Numbered from the stretch's first letter, positions 26,826-37,600 are shown. The stretch: DNA of 64,000 nucleotides from an uncultured Polaribacter sp. (GCF_947503855.1 NZ_CANNFF010000001.1:248001-312000); one strand, 5' to 3'. Translations and numbers: made by a program. Notes: generated from the sequence alone by a model not told the origin.

Positions 26826-29396
26826 ATGAAACATATTTTTTTCTACCTCTTTTTATGTATTTCAGTAATATCTATTAAAGGACAAGATACGAGACCAAAC
26901 ATTATCATTTTTTATGTAGATGATTTAGGTTGGCAGGATACAAATTTGAATAATTTAGGTGAACCTGCTCCTTGGGAAACACCAAATATGGACAAATTAG
27001 CTAAACTTGGGGCCAAGTTCTCACAAGCATATTCTCCAATGCCTACCTGTGCTCCATCTAGAGCAGCTATGTTAAGTGGTAGAAATGCTCTTAAAACAAA
27101 ATTAACTCAAGTTTCTGGAGGAGAAGTACCTGGTTTATCAAGAAATAAAATTGATAAAAAACTGATTGGACCTTTTACTCCTTTAAGAATGCAAGATGAG
27201 GAATACACTATTGCAGAAGCTTTAAAAGATGCAGGTTACAACACAGGTCATGTAGGTAAATGGCATATTGCTGGTGCTAATGGATTTCCGGAAGCTAAAG
27301 ATCAAGGTTTTAAAACTCAGTTTACAGATAGAGGTGTGCACAGAGGTATGAAAGATCGGTATACACTTTCAGAATTTGGAGTCAATAACAGTGATTATGC
27401 ATTAGATGACGATGGAGTTCCTTTTGATGGTGTTACAGATGCCGCTGAAAAATTTTTAAAAAACAGTGTTGCTGAAGGTGCAAATGGAGATCCATTTTTC
27501 TTATATATGGCAACATGGTTGGTTCACACACCAATTCAAACTAGAGATTTAGCATTGTTACAAAAAATATCTGCAAGATTAGTTGGTCGTGGAGAATTGT
27601 CTGCTGAAGATCTTGAAAATGGAATACCTACTATTAAAACACCTTTAACGGCAGCAGGAGATCATAATCCATTTTATGGAGCAATGGTAGAAACTGTAGA
27701 TTGGAGTTTGGGTAAAATAATTGATTATTTAGAAGCAACAGATGATCCAAGAAATCCTGGAAAAAAATTATTTGAAACAACTTATATTATTTTTTCATCA
27801 GATAACGGAGCTTCTGAACAAAATAATGTTGATTTTGAAGATGCTTCAGGAGATGTATCTAAACAAGAAGAAGTTGTAACTGATAATTTTCCTTTAGACA
27901 AAGGAAAAACAAGTTCTAAAGAAGGTGGAGTTCGAGTTCCTCTAATTATTACAGGACCTACTGTTACTCCAAATAAAGAATACAGTAATTTAGTTAATGG
28001 GATGGATTTTTATCCTACAATTTTATCAGTAACAGGAACAACTGTGCCTAATTCTATTTTAAATGATTTAGATGGAGTTAATTTAAATCCTTTATTGAGT
28101 GGGCAATCTACAACAGTAAATAAAGCTGATGGTTCTGAAAGAACAGATATGTTTTTCCATTACGCCAATGCAGATGATGAAAAATCTAAATCAACAATTA
28201 GAAGAGGTGATTATAAATTATATAAAAAATACATAGACGGTTCTTATGAAGCGTATAGACTATATAATGGAGATGCTCTTGTTGATATAGAGGAAGCAAA
28301 TAATGTTATAGAAACAATGCCAACAGATATAAAAGAAAGTATGATTGCTGCATTGGATGCTTATCTAAAAGATAATAATGCTAAATTTCCAATGTGGAAT
28401 CCTGATGAAGCTGCAGGATTACCAAATAGAGTATTTGTTCCTTCTGTAACTTCTACAGTATATAATCAAGATAATCAAATAGTAACAGCAAATATTTCTA
28501 CTGAGTCTAATCAAGTTGGTATTTCTAAAGCATATTTACTGTATGTAGAAGATGGAGAAAAAGAAGAATGGCATGAATCAAATACGGCAGCAACTATATC
28601 AGGTAATGTAATAACGGCTAATGTTCCTGAAACAGCTACTAAAGTTGTATTTTATATGGTTGATGAAAATGGATTTTTAGTAAAGTCACAAGAAGTTGAA
28701 ATAGTTAATGTTACCACTATAAGTCTTAACGATACAGATACAGAACAAAATTTTAATCCTACTGATGTTTTTTATGAAAATGTAGGTAGCATATCAGTAA
28801 AAGATAATTATTTACAAGCTACAAATACTAACGGAGGACAAGGTGCTAATTTTTACGTAAAAAGTATAAATAACACAACTATAGTATGTGATAAAGTTAC
28901 TTTTGGTGTTCGTTCAAAAGCAAATGACACTTCTAAATTTGATGTTACTATTGGCGAGGAAACTCAAAGCTTTAGTTATACAAGTTCTAGAGATGCTGAT
29001 GATGTTGTATTTGAATTTTCTGGTCCAGTATCTTTTACAAATACTTCTCAAGAAATTAAATTTTTGACTACAGCATTAGCGAATTCTGTAGATGGTGTAA
29101 CACCAAGATTTAGATTGTATGACATTACGTTTCATGTCTCAGAAGTCTTAGGAGTTGACGATGTAAAAGAAAACACAAAAGCGATTAACTTATATCCTAA
29201 CCCAGTAAAAGATGTTTTTAGTCTTTCAAAAGAAGTAAAATCTGGTATTTTATACAATGCTTATGGTGCAAAAACACACGAGTTTAAAAATCAATATAAA
29301 AATATAGATATATCAAATCTAGAGGCTGGTTTATATTTATTACAAGTAAGCTATAAAAATGGAGGCAAAAAGTTTTTAAAATTATTAAAGAAATAA
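26826..29396 (+). CDS. T9SS-secreted S1 sulfatase with accessory beta modules
   Basis: An 856-residue sulfatase, longer than any other here. The signal peptide ends IKGQ (20), VDDLGWQD is the metal site, MPTCAPSRAAMLSG gives Cys75, and VGKWHIAG and SSDNGAS follow. After the sulfatase domain come the beta domain with MVDENGFLVKS (about 555-640), a beta-sandwich module (about 650-775, with VTFGVRSKAND and PRFRLYDITF) and a T9SS type A sorting domain (about 785-856, INLYPNPVKD to the C-terminus). The middle module resembles the 31796 protein and the N-terminus of the 39416 protein. The T9SS tag predicts secretion or surface attachment, so this sulfatase probably acts on polymeric fucan outside the cell. 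Confidence 0.92.
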   Translation: MKHIFFYLFLCISVISIKGQDTRPNIIIFYVDDLGWQDTNLNNLGEPAPWETPNMDKLAKLGAKFSQAYSPMPTCAPSRAAMLSGRNALKTKLTQVSGGEVPGLSRNKIDKKLIGPFTPLRMQDEEYTIAEALKDAGYNTGHVGKWHIAGANGFPEAKDQGFKTQFTDRGVHRGMKDRYTLSEFGVNNSDYALDDDGVPFDGVTDAAEKFLKNSVAEGANGDPFFLYMATWLVHTPIQTRDLALLQKISARLVGRGELSAEDLENGIPTIKTPLTAAGDHNPFYGAMVETVDWSLGKIIDYLEATDDPRNPGKKLFETTYIIFSSDNGASEQNNVDFEDASGDVSKQEEVVTDNFPLDKGKTSSKEGGVRVPLIITGPTVTPNKEYSNLVNGMDFYPTILSVTGTTVPNSILNDLDGVNLNPLLSGQSTTVNKADGSERTDMFFHYANADDEKSKSTIRRGDYKLYKKYIDGSYEAYRLYNGDALVDIEEANNVIETMPTDIKESMIAALDAYLKDNNAKFPMWNPDEAAGLPNRVFVPSVTSTVYNQDNQIVTANISTESNQVGISKAYLLYVEDGEKEEWHESNTAATISGNVITANVPETATKVVFYMVDENGFLVKSQEVEIVNVTTISLNDTDTEQNFNPTDVFYENVGSISVKDNYLQATNTNGGQGANFYVKSINNTTIVCDKVTFGVRSKANDTSKFDVTIGEETQSFSYTSSRDADDVVFEFSGPVSFTNTSQEIKFLTTALANSVDGVTPRFRLYDITFHVSEVLGVDDVKENTKAINLYPNPVKDVFSLSKEVKSGILYNAYGAKTHEFKNQYKNIDISNLEAGLYLLQVSYKNGGKKFLKLLKK

Positions 29397-29415
29397 GTTC
29401 ATAACTCTTCAATTC

Positions 29416-29448
29416 AAAAATGCCCTTTAGTATCGAAGGGCATTTTTT
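29416..29448 (+). terminator. Rho-independent terminator
   Basis: Perfect 12-bp arms AAAAATGCCCTT and AAGGGCATTTTT with an 8-base loop, followed by T-rich sequence. It ends the 26826 transcript. Confidence 0.88.
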
Positions 29449-29594
29449 ATTAGCATAGAAAGATTAGAAATTAAAGTTATTGAATTTTCTAACTTCTAAA
29501 CAATGGAAATTTTAGACTGATTTGGAAACTAATAAACATGATATAGTTCTTTAAATTTCAAAACGAATTGTCTTAATCAAATCACATCGAACCA

Positions 29595-29634
29595 AAAAAG
29601 GTTCCTTCGTTAAATACAATGAAGGAACCTTTTT
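29595..29634 (-). terminator. Bidirectional rho-independent terminator
   Basis: Perfect 14-bp arms, AAAAAGGTTCCTTC and its complement, around a 12-base loop. The flanking A and T runs make it usable on both strands; it serves the minus-strand sulfatase whose stop is at 29702. Confidence 0.85.
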
Positions 29635-29701
29635 AATAAAATTATAAATAAAGAACAGATGTTACGTTAAATGTTTGGGTTTGGATTCTTTTTTTTTATG
29701 A

Positions 29702-31615
29702 TTAGTTGTTCGCGATTGCAAATTTTGAATATTTCTCTTTTGCTTTTTTTAGAGACTTTTTAGAAGGCATTTCAGGATAACTTACTAAAAAATTATGCTC
29801 ATCAATTACATTTATCAAATAATGAGTTGTTCCTTTTGGTAATATAGCAGTTAAAGTACCATCCTCATTTATTTGGGCATCTGCTTTAAACCACTCTTCA
29901 TATCTATGCCCACCATTTGTAGTATAAATTAAATTGGCTTTTACCACCTTTGCTCCATTTTCTTTATATGTAAAGATTGCAATATTTTTCTTTTTAGTTT
30001 CAGAAATTACGGTAGGCACAGTTTGTTTATGTTCCATCTCGTTTTTGTAATTAGGATTGTAAGATGGGTAGCTGGCTTTCATTTCGATTAACATAAGTGT
30101 AAGCTTATCATTCATCACTTTTGTCCTTTTAGGATCTGATGTTGCTAAATTATTAGCCTCTTCAATATCAACACGTTCTGTTACTCCATTACTGGAGTTA
30201 TATAATCTATACAGCTCAAATTCAGAAGTTCTTGAATTATTTTTATAATCATAATTCCTGATCAATTTATAGTCACCTTCACGAATAGTACTTTGAAAGG
30301 ATGAATGTGGAAAGTGCCACATCATTGTAGTTCTTTCCTTTCCGTTTTTATCTAAAACTAATTTAGAATTGGTTGGATCTTTTAGTAATAAGTTTGATAA
30401 ATCATCACCATCTAAATTTTTACTTTTTGGTTTATCAATGTCTAATAAAGATAAAATTGTAGGGTAGAAATCTAGTCCATTTACAACAACATCAGATTGA
30501 ACTCCTTTTTTTATTCCAGGACCTGATATCAGTAAAGGAACTCTTGTACCACCTTCTTTTGCGTTTATTTTACCCTTGTCTAATGGATAATTATCGGTAA
30601 AAACTTCACCTGGATGACCTTCCATTCCTCCATTGTCTGAAGTGAAAATAATATAGGTATTTTCGCTTAATTTATGACCTGGCCATCGTGGATCATCTGT
30701 AGTTTCTAAATAACTAAAAACTTGACCAACATAATAATCTAACATTTCTACCATTGCAGCATAATATGGATTCTTTTGACCTTTTAAATCCCAATGCTTA
30801 GGATCTGTTGGAAATGCAACACCTAGTTTTTTACAATATTTTTCTAAAAGCGCTTTACTTCTTGTATGAATTGGTGCATGTACCAAAAAAGTTGCATAAT
30901 ACAAGAAAAAAGGATCTTGTTTGTTTTCTTCTAAAAAATTTAAGGCATCCTGATTATTTTGATGAAAAGGAAAACCATTTTCATCTAATCTATAAGGATC
31001 TGATTTTTTTTCTGTTGCAAAATTGGTTAATCTATGAGGTTTTTGAGGGCTAGTTACACCACGATCATGAGTTGTTACATCAAACCCTTGATCTTCAGGC
31101 TGAGGGTAAGCAAAGTGATTTATAGCCATGTGCCATTTACCTGCATGTCCTGTTTTATATCCCTTTTGTTGCAAAACTCTAGCTAAAGTCATTTCGTTTT
31201 CTGGCATGCGTCCACTATACCAAGGATCCATAATACGTTGAGTATTTTTGCTTGCATTTACAGTTGGTGGTCCACCACCAACAACATTTGTCTTTTGTGC
31301 TCTAGCTGGGTGTGTTCCGCTCATTATAGCACATCTACTAGGTGCACAAGTAGGAGCTGGAGAATACGCTTGCCAAAACTGAATACCTTGTTTTGCAAAA
31401 GCATCAATATTTGGTGTTTCATAAGGAGATGGATTATCTATATCATAAACTTTTAGGTCTTGCCAACCTAAATCATCTGTAAGTAACAGCACCACATTAG
31501 GTTCTGGTCTATCAGATTTCTGTATCTTGTTATTGGGTACTTTTTGTGTATTACAACTAGATAGTAAAACACTTATTAAAAGTAAAGTGAGATAATGTTT
31601 GTACTGTGTTTTCAT
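29702..31615 (-). CDS. S1 sulfatase, lipoprotein
   Basis: A 637-residue sulfatase with lipoprotein signal VLLSSCNT (Cys21), TDDLGWQD metal site, PTCAPSRCAIMSG with formylglycine Cys90, and AGKWHMA and TSDNGG segments. The C-terminal beta domain ends VIDEHNFLVSYPE. It is a full-length paralog of the plus-strand sulfatase at 24695, in inverted orientation 5 kb away. Surface anchoring by lipid distinguishes it from that paralog. A T-rich start region precedes it and a strong bidirectional terminator follows. Confidence 0.92.
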   Translation of the reverse strand: MKTQYKHYLTLLLISVLLSSCNTQKVPNNKIQKSDRPEPNVVLLLTDDLGWQDLKVYDIDNPSPYETPNIDAFAKQGIQFWQAYSPAPTCAPSRCAIMSGTHPARAQKTNVVGGGPPTVNASKNTQRIMDPWYSGRMPENEMTLARVLQQKGYKTGHAGKWHMAINHFAYPQPEDQGFDVTTHDRGVTSPQKPHRLTNFATEKKSDPYRLDENGFPFHQNNQDALNFLEENKQDPFFLYYATFLVHAPIHTRSKALLEKYCKKLGVAFPTDPKHWDLKGQKNPYYAAMVEMLDYYVGQVFSYLETTDDPRWPGHKLSENTYIIFTSDNGGMEGHPGEVFTDNYPLDKGKINAKEGGTRVPLLISGPGIKKGVQSDVVVNGLDFYPTILSLLDIDKPKSKNLDGDDLSNLLLKDPTNSKLVLDKNGKERTTMMWHFPHSSFQSTIREGDYKLIRNYDYKNNSRTSEFELYRLYNSSNGVTERVDIEEANNLATSDPKRTKVMNDKLTLMLIEMKASYPSYNPNYKNEMEHKQTVPTVISETKKKNIAIFTYKENGAKVVKANLIYTTNGGHRYEEWFKADAQINEDGTLTAILPKGTTHYLINVIDEHNFLVSYPEMPSKKSLKKAKEKYSKFAIANN

Positions 31616-31687
31616 TATTTGAATAAATTTTATTTTTTTATAATAATCGTACCTGTTAAAAAAGTGAAAAAATTAATTCTATTCTAC

Positions 31688-31721
31688 AAAAAAAGGCAGT
31701 AATATAAAATTACTACCTTTT
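31688..31721 (-). terminator. Rho-independent terminator
   Basis: Arms AAAAGGCAGTAAT and ATTACTACCTTTT pair with one G-T wobble; the flanking A-run gives a U-run on the minus-strand transcript. It ends the gene at 31796-32563. Confidence 0.75.
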
Positions 31722-31795
31722 CTTTTATAAAAATTTTATATAGTATTCAATCCTTTATAGGAAATACAATTCCATAAATTAAGAATTATATATTA

Positions 31796-32563
31796 TTACT
31801 GTTTTACTAGTCTTAACGTTTTAGATCCTAATTGAGTCTTGATAGTTGTCATATAAACTCCAGTAGCTAAATCGCTAACATCATAATTAGCACTTGCTTT
31901 AAATGTCTTTACCAAACGACCACTAATATTATATAGTTTTACATCTTCTACATTTTCACTAGAATTAATTTGAAAACTGTTTGTTACAGGATTAGGATAT
32001 GCAGTGATTGCTGCAGTTTTTGCATCAAAATCATCTGTTGATAAAGTTAAATTTGTAAATGTTACATTATAGTATCTAAATGTAACGCTTGAAGCAGCAT
32101 CTTTTATAATATTTTTTACATCTAAAGTTATTGTAATAGGAGTAGAAGAAATAGTTACATCTTTAGAAAATGTTAAATTAATTACTTCAAAAGCGTCTAA
32201 ATTTTCAGCAGCTGCATCTTTTGGTAAATCAAATGAATCAGTTGTACCATCCATAGTAAAATCTATACTACCAGAATTACCATATAATTTTCTTACCTGA
32301 AATTTAATTGATGCAACAAAGTCAGTTGAAGACGAAACAACATCAAAACTAATTGTTCCATTAACCAATGATTCATTACTAATTGCAACATTAGCTCCAG
32401 AGCCTGCAGCTTTCAAAGTCCCACTTGTAAAATTTGCTGTATAATCTGAATCTGCAACTCTTACTCTTGGAGTTTCAGCAGTTGGATCAAGAGGTGATGC
32501 TTGCCCAAACGTGGTAATTGAAACAAAAAATAAAGCTACAATAGAAAGTAATGTTTTTTTCAT
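31796..32563 (-). CDS. T9SS-secreted beta-sandwich protein, unknown function
   Basis: A 255-residue secreted protein: signal peptide ending TTFGQ, one beta-sandwich module (about 35-175, with GTISFDVVSSSTDF, IKFQVRKLYGNSG and VTFRYYNVTF) and a T9SS type A sorting domain (about 182-255, ITAYPNPVTNSF onward, ending TLRLVKQ). The module also occurs in the sulfatase at 26826 and the large protein at 39416, but here it stands alone. The architecture suggests a surface-exposed glycan-binding protein; binding to fucan is an inference from context. It has its own terminator and the shared upstream motif (32635-32652), so it is probably monocistronic and co-regulated with susC. Confidence 0.75.
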   Translation of the reverse strand: MKKTLLSIVALFFVSITTFGQASPLDPTAETPRVRVADSDYTANFTSGTLKAAGSGANVAISNESLVNGTISFDVVSSSTDFVASIKFQVRKLYGNSGSIDFTMDGTTDSFDLPKDAAAENLDAFEVINLTFSKDVTISSTPITITLDVKNIIKDAASSVTFRYYNVTFTNLTLSTDDFDAKTAAITAYPNPVTNSFQINSSENVEDVKLYNISGRLVKTFKASANYDVSDLATGVYMTTIKTQLGSKTLRLVKQ

Positions 32564-32634
32564 AATTTTTAAATTTATTCGATTAGTAATTATAGGTAAA
32601 AATAATTAATTTTAGCTATTAAAAATTGCTTAAA

Positions 32635-32652
32635 TCAGTCATTGCCTTGCTC
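32635..32652 (-). promoter_or_regulatory. Shared upstream motif, copy 2
   Basis: TCAGTCATTGCCTTGCTC on the plus strand, identical to copy 1 at 16 of 18 positions. It lies 72 bases before the start codon at 32563, almost the same distance as copy 1 from its gene. Confidence 0.5.
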
Positions 32653-32877
32653 ACTTCTGTTATATAAAGGCTTTAAGAGCTATATTACTCGTATTTTATT
32701 GTCTCTATAACCATACAAAAATATTTTTCTGCATTATAAGTTGTTGTCAGTATTTTGAAAAAGAAAAAATTTATTACAATTATGAATTAAAAAAAGTTAC
32801 TCTTTTCATTTTGGCACTTTGGTTGAAATCGGTAAAGAATTGTTTGATTACAGAAGATACAATGATAAATAAGTCGT

Positions 32878-32885
32878 TATTTTTG
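32878..32885 (+). promoter_or_regulatory. Bacteroidota -7 promoter box
   Basis: TATTTTTG fits TAnnTTTG and is 17 bases before the start codon at 32902. A TTTG exists further upstream (32843-32846) but at a longer spacing than usual for a -33 box. Confidence 0.45.
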
Positions 32886-32901
32886 TAAAAATGAAAATTT
32901 T

Positions 32902-34350
32902 ATGACAAACAGAATTTATTTATCAATTTTATTTATACTGTTTTATACTAGTCTAATAGATGCACAAATTGTTTTACCAAAGAACACAAATAAAAGTGAA
33001 GCCAAAGCTGCATTTCTATCTGGTTCTTGGGGTGTTAGATTTAATTTAAACGGAGGTGTTAGATTAGACAATACAAGTGAATATAATTGGTTAAAAGGTG
33101 CGCAACAAATTGTAGACAATTTACCTGCTGTTGGTCATGTAATTTCAAATCTTACACATCCTGCACATGGTTATTATTATACGTTAAGAAACAATCCTTA
33201 TGTAGATGTTGCCAATGAAATTCATCCTGCAATGGTGCCTTCTTTAGAAAATGAAAAAATAATACTGAATATTATTAATACTTTTAAAAATTCGGGCAAA
33301 AAAGTAATTCTTTATATCAATGGCGCTGGACCTTCAAAAATTCAAGGAAATATTGATGAAACTGAAGCTGAAATATCAGTTGCATGGGAAAATTATTATA
33401 ATTCAAAATTTGCAGGTGATGAAGGTTTGGCATGGAGAACTTTAGCAAAAGGTTATTTTGAACGCTTTAAAGGATTAGCAGATGGCTATTGGATAGATAA
33501 CTTATCTAATTTACCGGGAGAGGTTAGCGATTTTGTTGCCATGATTAGAGAAGTAGATCCTAATGTAGCAATTGCTACTAATATATCTAAATCTTATTTA
33601 GAAGATGAAAGTGGGAATAGAATACTAGTAGATTCTGATGGAATTAATGACGATGATCCTACAGATTATAATGTGTTTTATCTGGAGGCTAATGACCCTT
33701 ACATGGACTTCACTGCAGGTCATCCGACTCCATTAGGTCAAGGTGCTCCGCCAAATTCTTGGGCTTATGAAGAATTTTCTTTTCCTCTAGTTACAGAAAA
33801 CCCATGGTCTACATATGATGGCAGTAAACAAACATTAAAACATTATTTTGTTCCAATAAGAGAGCGTTGGAGTGTTGCTAGTGCAGACTTAGTGTTTGAA
33901 AACGAGCAAGCTTATCGTTTTATAAGAACTTTTACAGACGCAAAAGCAACAATGACTTGGAGTACTACAATTACAGATGGTTATATTTCTGATGACGAGA
34001 TGGTAATAATGAAAGAATTAAATAATAGAATGTTACAATCTCCAAAACCAGACTTTCTACCCTATGAAAGGCCAGAAGGAGCTTTTTTAGTTGGAGAAAC
34101 ATTAAATACTAACACTAATATATTGGAAATAAATGAGCTTGTACTATTTCCAAATTCGGTAAAGCAACGTTTTAAATTATCTCAAGAAATCTCTTCTGCA
34201 ATTGTTTACAACCTTAATGGACTGAAAGTTTCAGAATTTAAAAGCAATCAGACTTCTTTTGATGTTTCTATGCTATCTAAAGGTGTTTACCTTTTAAAAA
34301 CTTTAGCAAAAAATGGAAAAAGCCACGTTTTTAAATTTATAAAACAATAA
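32902..34350 (+). CDS. Candidate endo-fucanase (GH168/GH107-like barrel) with T9SS sorting domain
   Basis: A 482-residue secreted protein: signal peptide ending IDAQ, barrel-like domain (about 35-395), T9SS type A sorting domain (about 412-482, LVLFPNSVKQ to FKFIKQ). It is very similar to the N-terminal domain of the 34644 protein (SGSWGVRFNLNGG, THPAHGYYYTLR, GYWIDNLSNLPGEVSDF) and more distantly to the 21534 protein. Conserved candidates for catalysis are Asp199 in YWIDN, Glu262 in YLEAND and His274 in AGHPTPLG. The Asp-Glu spacing is 63 here, 63 in the 34644 protein and 65 in the 21534 protein. It is convergent with the 34.6-38.5 kb gene pair. Activity is inferred from family resemblance and context. 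Confidence 0.58.
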   Translation: MTNRIYLSILFILFYTSLIDAQIVLPKNTNKSEAKAAFLSGSWGVRFNLNGGVRLDNTSEYNWLKGAQQIVDNLPAVGHVISNLTHPAHGYYYTLRNNPYVDVANEIHPAMVPSLENEKIILNIINTFKNSGKKVILYINGAGPSKIQGNIDETEAEISVAWENYYNSKFAGDEGLAWRTLAKGYFERFKGLADGYWIDNLSNLPGEVSDFVAMIREVDPNVAIATNISKSYLEDESGNRILVDSDGINDDDPTDYNVFYLEANDPYMDFTAGHPTPLGQGAPPNSWAYEEFSFPLVTENPWSTYDGSKQTLKHYFVPIRERWSVASADLVFENEQAYRFIRTFTDAKATMTWSTTITDGYISDDEMVIMKELNNRMLQSPKPDFLPYERPEGAFLVGETLNTNTNILEINELVLFPNSVKQRFKLSQEISSAIVYNLNGLKVSEFKSNQTSFDVSMLSKGVYLLKTLAKNGKSHVFKFIKQ

Positions 34351-34459
34351 TTTAAAATTACTAAGTACATCATCAATTCAAAGAAAAAGGAATCAATGCT
34401 GCATTTGGACACATCATTTTGACTTTCAATTTGATGAAAATTCTATTGTAGTTCTATTA

Positions 34460-34627
34460 TTAAAACCCTATCCCTGGAGCTTCTGGGCTTTGTGCCTGTA
34501 CCTTTTGAGGGTTTACGATTAAATAAGTACCTAAAGCCGTTAAAGATAGATATTTACCATAGTTTCCTATTTTCTTGATAGCTTCTTTACGAGAAATCTC
34601 TTGCGTATTTTGTGTTTTTATTTTCAT
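34460..34627 (-). CDS. Small protein with RK-type signal, paralog of the one at 39181
   Basis: A 55-residue ORF starting 16 bases after the stop of the 1299-residue protein, so translationally adjacent. It reads ISRKEAIKKIGNYGKY, then a hydrophobic LSLTALGTYLIVNP, then QKVQAQ and a short tail ending PGIGF. The layout of SRK-x5-K, hydrophobic core and AQ-like cleavage site resembles a Tat-type signal with RK for RR, leaving a mature part of only about 10 residues. The paralog at 39181 shares RKEAxKKxGxY, LTALGT, PQKxQA and a Pro/Gly-rich end ending in F. That conservation at two loci supports it being a real gene. Function unknown. Confidence 0.7.
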   Translation of the reverse strand: MKIKTQNTQEISRKEAIKKIGNYGKYLSLTALGTYLIVNPQKVQAQSPEAPGIGF

Positions 34628-34643
34628 GAAATTTACCTATAAA

Positions 34644-37600
34644 TTATTCTAAAACTATTTTTTTGAATAAACTACCTTTTTCAGTTTCTAATTGAATAAT
34701 ATAAATTCCACTTGCTAATTTTGGTAAAGAAACTTCTTTGTCTCCAATAGATTCAAAAGAAGTTAATAATAGTTGCTTTCCAAGAATATTAAATAATTTA
34801 ACAGTAGATTTCCCTTTAGATAAACCAACAATTTTTAAAATAGAATTATTTGTTTTATAAACATCTACACCCTCTAAAATAGTGTTATCAACACTTAATA
34901 AATTATTTGCAGCGGTGTGTATAAAAAACCTACCTGTACCATTTAAACTATCTGATAATGTAACTTCATATGTTGTATTTTCTTTGTCTAAACGTGTATA
35001 TGTATTTTCTTGTCTGTCTTCTAAATACACACTCATACTAGAAGGTAAATTTAAAGCTTCTACAATAAACGTAATTCTTTTACCTGCAGCTGCTATTACA
35101 CCAATAGGGACTATTGTTGCTTCTAAATTAGAAGTTGGTAAAGATTGTACTTGATATTTTTTAGCATTGTCATCTATTAACTCAGAAAAAATGGCCAAAG
35201 AATGTGAAACACCCCCAAATAATTCGCCATCATAACCATTATCAAAACCATTAGTTGAAGCTTCTCTAAAATTGATTTTTGCACTTCTAACATTTCTATT
35301 TTCATCAGCAATTGAAATATTTATTGAAGTATTTGAAGTTTTTTGAAAAGTATCTGAACCTTGATGAGAAGTATCTGCAATATCAAAATTTAAACTCCCT
35401 CCTACTGTTCCTGCTTCTACAAAAAATGCTTGCCCATGGGCAATTTCATAAGCAGCATCATCACCAGAGGTTTTAACATCATAAGTAGTATTAGCAGCAT
35501 TCCAAACCCAAATCGAGTTTTGACTTAATAAGTTAGCTGCTGCATTACTTGTAAAGAAATCTCCTAAATTTAAGTATGCAGTAAAAGGATTACCTACTAA
35601 ATTATAATTGCTTACATTTTGTGCAATAGTAGTTGTTTGGTTTGCTGTATAAAATCCAGAACCAGTAAAAGAAACGGTCCCTGTAGCACTACGAATAATA
35701 CCATAACCTTGTCCCACATTAAAAGTAGTAGCATCTTCTCCTGTTTGATAATATCTCCAATGACCCGTTTGAGCATGAGATGAAATATTATTGTACATAC
35801 TAATACCTCTGTTACTACCTGTACCTGAAGCAACACCGTTTTCTGAAACCCAAGAATCATCATAAGTTTCTCCTTCAACTGGAGATGCCATTAAATACCA
35901 TTTGCCACCATTAATAGTTCTTTCATATGTTATGTTTCCAGCAGATGTTAAAGCACCTCCACCACTAAATACTAAAGAAGCATTATCGACTATAGAAACC
36001 TTGTTTACTGAAACTGCTGTAGTTACTGTAGGATAATTTACTAAACCAGTTGGTATAACAACATCATTTGTAATATCTGGTACAATTCCTGTACTCCAGT
36101 TATCTCCATCTGCCCAATTTGAATCTGTAGAACCATCCCAAGTATTGGTAATCGTTGAAATTTTAGTTTGTAAAGCATCTACATAATAAATGTTACCACT
36201 TGTAGCTGCTTGTTCTGTTCTGTTAAAAAATAACAATATTGTATCATAAAGATTATTAGCTGCTGCTGCTACACTAGGTGTTGCATCAGACATATCTACT
36301 GTAACTTCATTCCATTGATTTGGTATTAAGGTAATTGTAGAAGAACCAAGTTGTGTATCAGCTGCAACCTCACCTGTTTTTCTTAAACGCACTAAAACAT
36401 TAGGTTCAATTGTATTTCCATCATCATCACAGACAGGAAAAACTCTGAATTTTATATTTGTAGCTCGTGTATAATCAAAATCCGTTCCCAGAAAACTAAC
36501 AGCTGAAGTACTAACAGTTCCTCTTGTAAATTTTAAAACATTTGCACTTACATTATTTACAGTATTAGGCGAAACCTCTGCTGCTATTGCCAAAGTTCCA
36601 TCTCCGATTACATCTATAGTAGCATTTAAATTGTTAGTGGCATTATCATATATCCAAGAATTTCCAGTACCTAAAATTGGAGTTGCACTCGACTTTACAG
36701 GGTTTATAACAAAATCATCGAAATATAATTCTTCAATAGCATCTGCTCCACTTGAAGCCGCAATAACTATTCTATCATATCCTCCAGCGCCAGAGATTCC
36801 AGCATTAGAAGGGTTTACTGAATTAGATGTATCACTTAAAGACGCTTCTGAAAACGAAACAGTTTGCCATTCACCTCCTTTTTTATCAGAAATAACTAAT
36901 GATAGACGATTACCTGCAGAACCATCTCCTAATTCTGAATTATAAAGCCTAATAATTATTCTTCCTGAACCTTTAGGTGCTAATTTTTGACCAGGGTTAT
37001 CAGAATATATTTTCATACTAAAAGAAAAATCTGACCCTGGAAAAATAGGTTCTGGAAGACTTAACACTAATTTAGAACTAGCTATAGCTGGTAATAAACT
37101 ATGGACATTATCTATAGTGTGTTGTTCTATAACTGGTGCAGCAGTAAGAAGGTTAAAACCTGTTTTATTTGGGTTTTGTACAGTTGCTACATAACCTGCA
37201 TCTGTTTCTATTACTAATGGTTTGCAAGTATTTACAGAAGCTGGAAATGAATACTGAGGAATCTCATTTTCAGCACCTAAGGTTTCTCCAACTAAAAAAG
37301 CGCCTTCTGGTCTGGCATAAGGCACAAAGTCTGGTTTTGGAGATTGTACCATTCTATTATTTACTTCTTGCATTATGGTCATTTCATCTGTAGAAATATA
37401 ACCATTTGTTATGGTTGTACTCCATGTCATGGTTGCTAATGCATCTGTAAAAGTTCTTACAAAACGATACGCTTGTTCAGTTTCGAATACCAAATCTGCG
37501 CTAGCTACACTCCATCTTTCTCTAATAGGTATAAAATAATGTTTTAGTGTTTGCTTGCTTCCATCATAAGAAGACCAAGGACTTTGGGTAATTAAAGGAA

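Larger units (their letters stand above)
29397..29701. other. Convergent intergenic region with two terminators
   Basis: This 305-base gap lies between the plus-strand sulfatase (stop at 29396) and the minus-strand sulfatase (stop at 29702). Apart from the two hairpin terminators listed separately I see no gene or other signal. Confidence 0.7.
32564..32901. promoter_or_regulatory. Divergent intergenic region
   Basis: This 338-base gap separates the minus-strand beta-sandwich gene from the plus-strand candidate endo-fucanase. It contains the shared motif copy 2 on the left side and a TATTTTTG box on the right side. No gene is apparent. Confidence 0.6.
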
